Shown piece after piece: positions 4,340 to 7,974 of a stretch of DNA of 7,974 nt (positions within the stretch are counted from its first letter, which is position 1; the number at the start of each line of letters is the position of its first letter). The DNA is from Kutzneria sp036403095 (GTDB lineage Bacteria > Actinomycetota > Actinomycetes > Mycobacteriales > Pseudonocardiaceae). The stretch is taken from contig DASWRQ010000199.1 in NCBI GenBank assembly GCA_036403095.1, positions 1 to 7,974 on the forward strand, read 5' to 3'. A program made the position numbers and the translations under genes. The notes beneath the pieces were generated by a model. The model searched no databases. It worked only from the letters and a program-made list of their open reading frames with translations, and had not been told where the DNA came from.

Positions 4340-5226
4340 GTTGCCAGCACTCAGTATCCCTTGGCGTCTATGTGCTTGGCTCCCTCGAACCGGGGGAGCG
4401 CTCGCAGATGGAGCGCCATCTCGCCGGATGTCCGTTCTGCCAGCAGGAACTGGTGCGGTTCTCGCCGCTGCCGGGTCTGCTGGGGCGGATCTCCTTGGCA
4501 GACTTGGAGGACATCGAGGGGTTCGATCTGGACCCGAGTTCCCTCGGCCCACCGGGCGATCCCGGTATGCCGGAGCATCCATCGATGCCGCTGCCCCGGC
4601 CGCGGCCGAACAACCGCCCCCAGCCCGACTTCGGCCAGATGCCGGACCTGGGCCGGATGACCGACCCGAACCCGGGCCGGCATCTGGTGCCGCCGGTGCC
4701 GGAGCAGCCTCGGCCGCCCCAGCGGCCGGCCCCGCAGCGACCGGAGCCGCCGGCCCAGCAGCCGAAGGCGAAGGGCCCGGCCACTCGCCGCCGCACCCGG
4801 GAGACCGACCGGCGCACGAGTCGTCGCAATTTCCTGACCATGGCGGCGGTCCTGGTCGCGGCGGTGGCGGTGAGCGCCGTGTTCGTGCAGCGCTCGCTGG
4901 CCAGCGCCCCGGTGGCCGAGTCGCCGACCGCGGTGTGGCAGGCGACCGACCAGACCAGCAAGGTCACCGCCAGCGCCGACCTGACCAGCAAGGCCTGGGG
5001 CACCGCGATCAACCTCAAGGTGTCCAACCTGCCCGCCGGCCAGGTGTGCCAGCTGATGGTGCACAACAAGAACGGGCAGACCCAGAGCGTGGGCTGGTGG
5101 CGCAACGGGACCGAGACGGACAGCCAGGTGCCCACGGCGACGTCGTACAACATCGGCGACATCGACCGCATGGACGTGGTGACCGTCGACCAGAAGTTCC
5201 TGGTGGACCTGACCCCGAAGTCCTGA
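4336..5226 (+). CDS. rslA: Membrane zinc anti-sigma factor, RslA-like
   Basis: This 296-residue single-pass protein should hold the SigL-like factor inactive at the membrane. Residues 1-40 form the zinc anti-sigma domain with His28-x3-Cys32-x2-Cys35 (HLAGCPFC); Cys3 or His5 is the likely fourth ligand, and YVLGSL is typical. A long Pro/Arg-rich linker follows (about 70-155), then TSRRNFLT (161-168) and a membrane helix (about 166-186). The outer domain (about 195-296) contains AWGTAINLKVSNLPAG, a lone Cys238 and VGWWRNGTET. From memory it resembles the outer domain of M. tuberculosis RslA, a redox-responsive anti-sigma factor. The linker is unusually long, and the residues before the helix match the twin-arginine consensus. 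The ATG overlaps the sigma stop (ATGA), so translation is probably coupled. The trigger (oxidation, proteolysis or wall stress) cannot be told from sequence. Confidence 0.87.
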   Translation: MSCQHSVSLGVYVLGSLEPGERSQMERHLAGCPFCQQELVRFSPLPGLLGRISLADLEDIEGFDLDPSSLGPPGDPGMPEHPSMPLPRPRPNNRPQPDFGQMPDLGRMTDPNPGRHLVPPVPEQPRPPQRPAPQRPEPPAQQPKAKGPATRRRTRETDRRTSRRNFLTMAAVLVAAVAVSAVFVQRSLASAPVAESPTAVWQATDQTSKVTASADLTSKAWGTAINLKVSNLPAGQVCQLMVHNKNGQTQSVGWWRNGTETDSQVPTATSYNIGDIDRMDVVTVDQKFLVDLTPKS

Positions 5227-5241
5227 CGGGGTAATAGGGAT

Positions 5242-5272
5242 AAGGGCCGGCCTCAGCCAGAGACCGGCCCTT
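5242..5272. terminator. Bidirectional hairpin terminator
   Basis: AAGGGCCGG (5242-5250) pairs perfectly with CCGGCCCTT (5264-5272) around a 13-base loop. One more T follows on the plus strand, and TTATCCC follows the other arm on the minus strand. It lies between the stops of the anti-sigma gene (5226) and the convergent hydrolase gene (5283), so it can end both. GGGTAA (5229-5234) and TTACCC (5272-5277) could lengthen the stem with a bulge. Confidence 0.8.
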
Positions 5273-5282
5273 TACCCATGCC

Positions 5283-7205
5283 TCAGAACGCGGGCAGGAG
5301 CTGCACGTCGTCGGCGTTGACGAACTCGACGCGGTGCCCGTACTGGATCTCGTAGTAGCGCGTCTTTCCGTTGACCGGCTTGGTGTTCACGGTGCCGCTG
5401 GGATCCCACACCGTCGCGAGGTACTGCGACGGGGCGAAGCCGCCGAAGACGTAGCGCTGCCCGGCGCCGAGCACGTACGTCATGGGCACGATGTCCTGCG
5501 GCGTGACACCGGCCGGATAGGCCGAGGCCTCCGGGTAGGCGCGGCCGTAGATCGGCACGGATGCCTTGCCGGGCTTGGGCGTCACGACCAGACCGGCGGC
5601 GAAGACGGCGTCCTTGGCGTGGAACCAGCCCTTCTGCCCCAGGTACCAGACGGCGACCCAGTCGCCGCGACGGTCGGCGATGGCGTACTGCTGTCCCTCG
5701 GACACCCGGCTGCCGACGTCGTTGACGTCCATGGTCTGCGGCGTGCCGCTGGGATGCAGGCCGATGTCGGTCAGCAGCGGCGAGCTGTCACTGGGCTGGG
5801 AGTGCAGCACGACCTCGCTGGCGCCCCTTGCCGGACAGGGGGTTCCGGCCTTGACGCAGCCGGTGAACGGCACGTTGTTGGTGGCCATGTCGGGGTGGAC
5901 GGTCAGCATGCCGAACGGCGGCGCCGGCAGCGGCAGCGGCTTGGGCGCGCCGAGCAGCGTGAAGTAGTGGTCCCAGTCCCAGTAGGGGCCGGGATCGGTG
6001 TGCTGCTTGGGAATGAGCAGCGGCGTGATGGCCGGCACGTTGTCGTGGCCGAGGATGTGCGCGCGGTCGAGGGGAATCCGGTACTTGGCGGCCAGCCAGC
6101 GCACGAGCTTGGCCGACGCGCGGTACATCGCCTCGGTGTACCAACCGGATTCGGCCAGGAAGCCCTCGTGCTCGACGCCGATGGACCGGGAGTTGACGTA
6201 CCAGTTGGCCGCGTGCCAGGCCACGTCCTTGGCCAGCACGTGCTGGGCGATGTGCCCGTCCTGGGACCGGACCGTGTAGTTCCAGCTGACGTACTTGGGG
6301 TCCTGGATCAGGTTCAGGGTGGTGGCCCAGGTCGCCTCGGTGTCGTGGATGACGATGTAGTCGATCTTCTGCGAGGCCGGGCGGTCGGACGTGTCGTGGT
6401 TGCCGTAGTCGTCCGCGCCGGGGCCGTACTGGGCGTAGGCCGCGGGATCGAGTTCGCAGGACAGTCCGCTGGGGCATTCGGCCCCGTTCGACCTGGTCGG
6501 CGTGAGGTGCAGGTCGGCCAGTTGGCCGGTGTTCGGCGCGACCGCGGCGTCGGCACGCAGCGTGACCAGCTGTCCGTCGTCTGTGGTCCGGGTCACACCC
6601 TGTTGGATGGTCTGGAACACCTCGTCGGCGAAGCCCGCCGCGGACCCGCTGTCGGTGGCTCCGCTGTACTCGGCGACGGCCGCGTACCAGTCGCCGGCCT
6701 TGCCGCCGCGTTGTTTCTGGTACGACGCGAGCAGCGCCGCCCCGGCCCGGATGTTCTGCCGGGGGTCGCTGCGCACGGCCTCGGGGCTGACGCCGGCCAG
6801 CTGGGCGGCCTGCTGCGCCGTCTGGAGCGCCGCCGCCGGCACGCCAGTCGGCACGGCGACCGGATGCAGCATCGGCCGGCTGTCGTCGCCGCGGCCGTCG
6901 CTGTCCTCGAACTCGGGGCGCTGCACGGCGTTCGCGGTGGCGAAGTCGGTGAGGTGCATGGGTCCGTAGCCGGCGGCCACGCTGGGCGTGCCGGCATAGG
7001 TGTTCCACTGCGATTCCAGATACGACACGCCGAGGAGGACCTCGGCCGGCACGCCGAACTCGGCGGCGGCTGCGTCGTAGGCCTGCTGGCGGCCGGACGG
7101 GGTTGACTCGGAGGAGGTCGAAGGGGTCGCCGGGGCAGTGCCGGCGAACGGCATCAGCAGTGCGAGACTGGCCGAAGTCGCCACCACGGCGAGGATTCTG
7201 GACAT
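5283..7205 (-). CDS. Secreted peptidoglycan hydrolase: lysozyme-like plus Amidase_2 plus SH3-like
   Basis: This 640-residue exported wall hydrolase has a signal peptide at 1 to about 27. A lysozyme/transglycosylase-like domain spans about 38-200: Glu64 in YLESQW is the likely acid, with GYGPMHL and AEYSGA replacing the usual GLMQ and AYNAG motifs. An N-acetylmuramoyl-L-alanine amidase (Amidase_2) domain spans about 280-420, with zinc ligands His287 (VIHDT), His387 (GHDN) and Asp404 (TDPG) and acidic residues in GVEHEG. The C-terminus has an SH3-like part (DWVAVWYLGQKGWFH, 515-529) and an uncharacterised end. It should cut the glycan backbone and/or the stem-peptide bond outside the cell. The start is ATG 7203-7205, giving a clean signal peptide, with GGAG (7218-7215) nine bases upstream; the frame is open to 7301. 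It is divergent from smc. The altered motifs make glycan cleavage less certain than amidase activity. Confidence 0.9.
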   Translation of the reverse strand: MSRILAVVATSASLALLMPFAGTAPATPSTSSESTPSGRQQAYDAAAAEFGVPAEVLLGVSYLESQWNTYAGTPSVAAGYGPMHLTDFATANAVQRPEFEDSDGRGDDSRPMLHPVAVPTGVPAAALQTAQQAAQLAGVSPEAVRSDPRQNIRAGAALLASYQKQRGGKAGDWYAAVAEYSGATDSGSAAGFADEVFQTIQQGVTRTTDDGQLVTLRADAAVAPNTGQLADLHLTPTRSNGAECPSGLSCELDPAAYAQYGPGADDYGNHDTSDRPASQKIDYIVIHDTEATWATTLNLIQDPKYVSWNYTVRSQDGHIAQHVLAKDVAWHAANWYVNSRSIGVEHEGFLAESGWYTEAMYRASAKLVRWLAAKYRIPLDRAHILGHDNVPAITPLLIPKQHTDPGPYWDWDHYFTLLGAPKPLPLPAPPFGMLTVHPDMATNNVPFTGCVKAGTPCPARGASEVVLHSQPSDSSPLLTDIGLHPSGTPQTMDVNDVGSRVSEGQQYAIADRRGDWVAVWYLGQKGWFHAKDAVFAAGLVVTPKPGKASVPIYGRAYPEASAYPAGVTPQDIVPMTYVLGAGQRYVFGGFAPSQYLATVWDPSGTVNTKPVNGKTRYYEIQYGHRVEFVNADDVQLLPAF

Positions 7206-7342
7206 GGCGGAGTTCTCCTGGGTAGCTGGAACACCGCTTACCGTGACGCCGGCCATCATCCCCGTCAAGAACTGACCAGGAATTGTCCCGGATCGGTTCA
7301 TTCTTCACCATTCGGCCCAGCGTCCGACTGGTCCGCCCGCGC

Positions 7343-7370
7343 GCCGGGTACCCTCTGCCGATAACCCGGC
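7343..7370 (+). promoter_or_regulatory. Candidate smc promoter within an inverted repeat
   Basis: TACCCT (7349-7354) is a TANNNT -10 candidate, giving a leader of about 40 bases before smc. It is flanked by a perfect 7-base inverted repeat, GCCGGGT (7343-7349) and ACCCGGC (7364-7370), which would suit a dimeric regulator. The -35 region is not convincing. On the opposite strand TTGACG (7268-7263) may be a -35 for the hydrolase, but no matching -10 is clear. Nothing else is seen in the 196-base gap 7206-7401. Confidence 0.3.
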
Positions 7371-7401
7371 CGGAGCAAGCTCGCCAAGAAGGTAAACCGA
7401 C

Positions 7402-7974
7402 GTGCACCTCAAGAGCCTGACGCTGAAGGGCTTCAAGTCCTTCGCCTCGGCGACGACGCTGCGCTTCGAGCCGGGCATCACCTGCGTCGTCGGCCCCAAC
7501 GGCTCCGGCAAGTCCAACGTGCTGGACGCGCTGCGCTGGGTGATGGGCGAGGGCAGCGCCAAGGGCCTGCGCGGCGGCAAGATGGAGGACGTCATCTTCG
7601 CCGGCACCGCCGGCCGCGCGCCGCTGGGCCGGGCCGAGGTGACGCTGACCATCGACAACAGCGACGGCGCGCTGCCGATCGACTACACCGAGGTGTCGAT
7701 CACCCGCCGGATGTTCCGCGAGGGCGCGACCGAGTACGAGATCAACGGCAACTCCTGCCGCCTGCTGGACATCCAGGAGCTGCTCTCCGACTCGGGCATC
7801 GGCCGGGAAATGCACGTGGTGGTCGGGCAGGGTCAGCTGGCCGCCATCCTGGAGTCCAAGCCGGAGGAGCGCCGCGCCTTCATCGAAGAGGCGGCCGGCG
7901 TGCTCAAGCACCGCAAGCGCAAGGAAAAGGCGCTGCGGAAGCTGGACGCGATGCAGACCAACCTGACCCGGCTG
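7402..7974 (+). CDS. smc: Chromosome segregation/condensation ATPase SMC (N-terminal part)
   Basis: The window holds the first 191 codons of SMC, which with ScpA and ScpB forms the condensin ring that organises and separates chromosomes. It begins LKSLTLKGFKSFA, the canonical SMC start. The Walker A motif GPNGSGKSN is at 31-39, followed by LDALRWVMGEGSAKGLRG and the Q-loop region GQGQLAAILESKPEERR. EEAAGVLKHRKRKEKALRKL then opens the first coiled coil. The hinge, second coil, signature and Walker B lie beyond the window. The start is GTG 7402, with AGAAGG (7387-7392) nine bases upstream. Nothing in this part is damaged. Confidence 0.97.
   Translation, partial: MHLKSLTLKGFKSFASATTLRFEPGITCVVGPNGSGKSNVLDALRWVMGEGSAKGLRGGKMEDVIFAGTAGRAPLGRAEVTLTIDNSDGALPIDYTEVSITRRMFREGATEYEINGNSCRLLDIQELLSDSGIGREMHVVVGQGQLAAILESKPEERRAFIEEAAGVLKHRKRKEKALRKLDAMQTNLTRL

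Noticed and set aside
4341..5234. Second long plus-strand frame inside the anti-sigma gene
   Set aside because: A Gly/Ala/Pro/Arg-rich shadow of the anti-sigma factor, whose zinc motif, helix and outer domain are in the frame starting at 4336.
5229..5243. TAGGGATAA and GGGTAAT words resembling parts of the I-SceI homing site
   Set aside because: The order and spacing differ from the true 18-bp site, and the bases belong to the terminator stem region. Chance similarity.
5334..7106. 590-codon plus-strand open frame opposite the hydrolase
   Set aside because: Val/Gly/Arg-rich without a family signature, antisense to a gene with clear catalytic motifs and a signal peptide.
7263..7300. TGAACC (7300-7295, minus strand) upstream of the hydrolase as a SigL promoter
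   Set aside because: No CGT occurs 16-18 bases downstream, so only the -35 half matches. Direct control of the hydrolase by SigL is not supported, though still worth testing by expression.
5788..7911. Very long minus-strand open frame across the hydrolase gene and the start of smc
   Set aside because: It is Arg/Gly/Pro-rich with no domain, and it runs antisense to the well-defined smc start and out of frame with the hydrolase. It is a G+C-driven shadow.

Overview
The window is G+C-rich throughout, uses GTG starts often, and carries an acylphosphatase gene (acyP) and the start of the chromosome-condensation ATPase gene smc, which lie next to each other in many actinobacteria. Together with a SigL/RslA-type sigma/anti-sigma pair, a Phd/PIN toxin-antitoxin operon and several apparently leaderless genes, this points to an actinobacterium. 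A Pseudonocardiales-like organism is my inference; the genus cannot be read from the sequence.

Layout, left to right. Positions 1-19 may be the end of a plus-strand gene. On the minus strand follows a two-gene toxin-antitoxin operon (PIN toxin 37-456, Phd antitoxin 453-731) with a repeat-rich promoter/operator at 752-776. The A+T-richer stretch to 1062 holds a plus-strand promoter candidate and a strikingly structured leader. The leader ends at the ribosome binding site of a 76-residue protein of unknown function (1063-1293). A short, probably leaderless phoU-like gene (1437-2045) comes next. Its stop codon abuts, inside TGATCA, the stop of a convergent Ser/Thr-rich membrane-anchored protein gene (2046-2549). 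Upstream of that, also on the minus strand, is a secreted or anchored CAP-domain (YkwD-like) protein with a Thr-rich stalk (2661-3395).

The plus strand then has acyP (3506-3787), an ECF sigma factor close to SigL (3821-4339) and its membrane zinc anti-sigma factor close to RslA (4336-5226). The start of the sigma gene is preceded by TGAACC-N16-CGT, the promoter form known for mycobacterial SigL, so the pair probably autoregulates. A bidirectional hairpin terminator (5242-5272) separates it from a convergent secreted peptidoglycan hydrolase (5283-7205) with a lysozyme-like domain, an Amidase_2 domain and an SH3-like tail. smc starts divergently at 7402 and runs off the window.

The common theme from about 2.0 to 7.2 kb is the cell envelope: two surface proteins with Ser/Thr-rich stretches, an envelope-stress sigma/anti-sigma switch and a wall hydrolase. 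This block splits the usual acyP-smc neighbourhood. No CRISPR array, insertion sequence, tRNA or rRNA was seen. The best candidates for something new are the structured leader before the 76-residue gene, the SigL-type switch with its Pro-rich linker and twin-arginine-like anchor, and the placement of an envelope module between acyP and smc.
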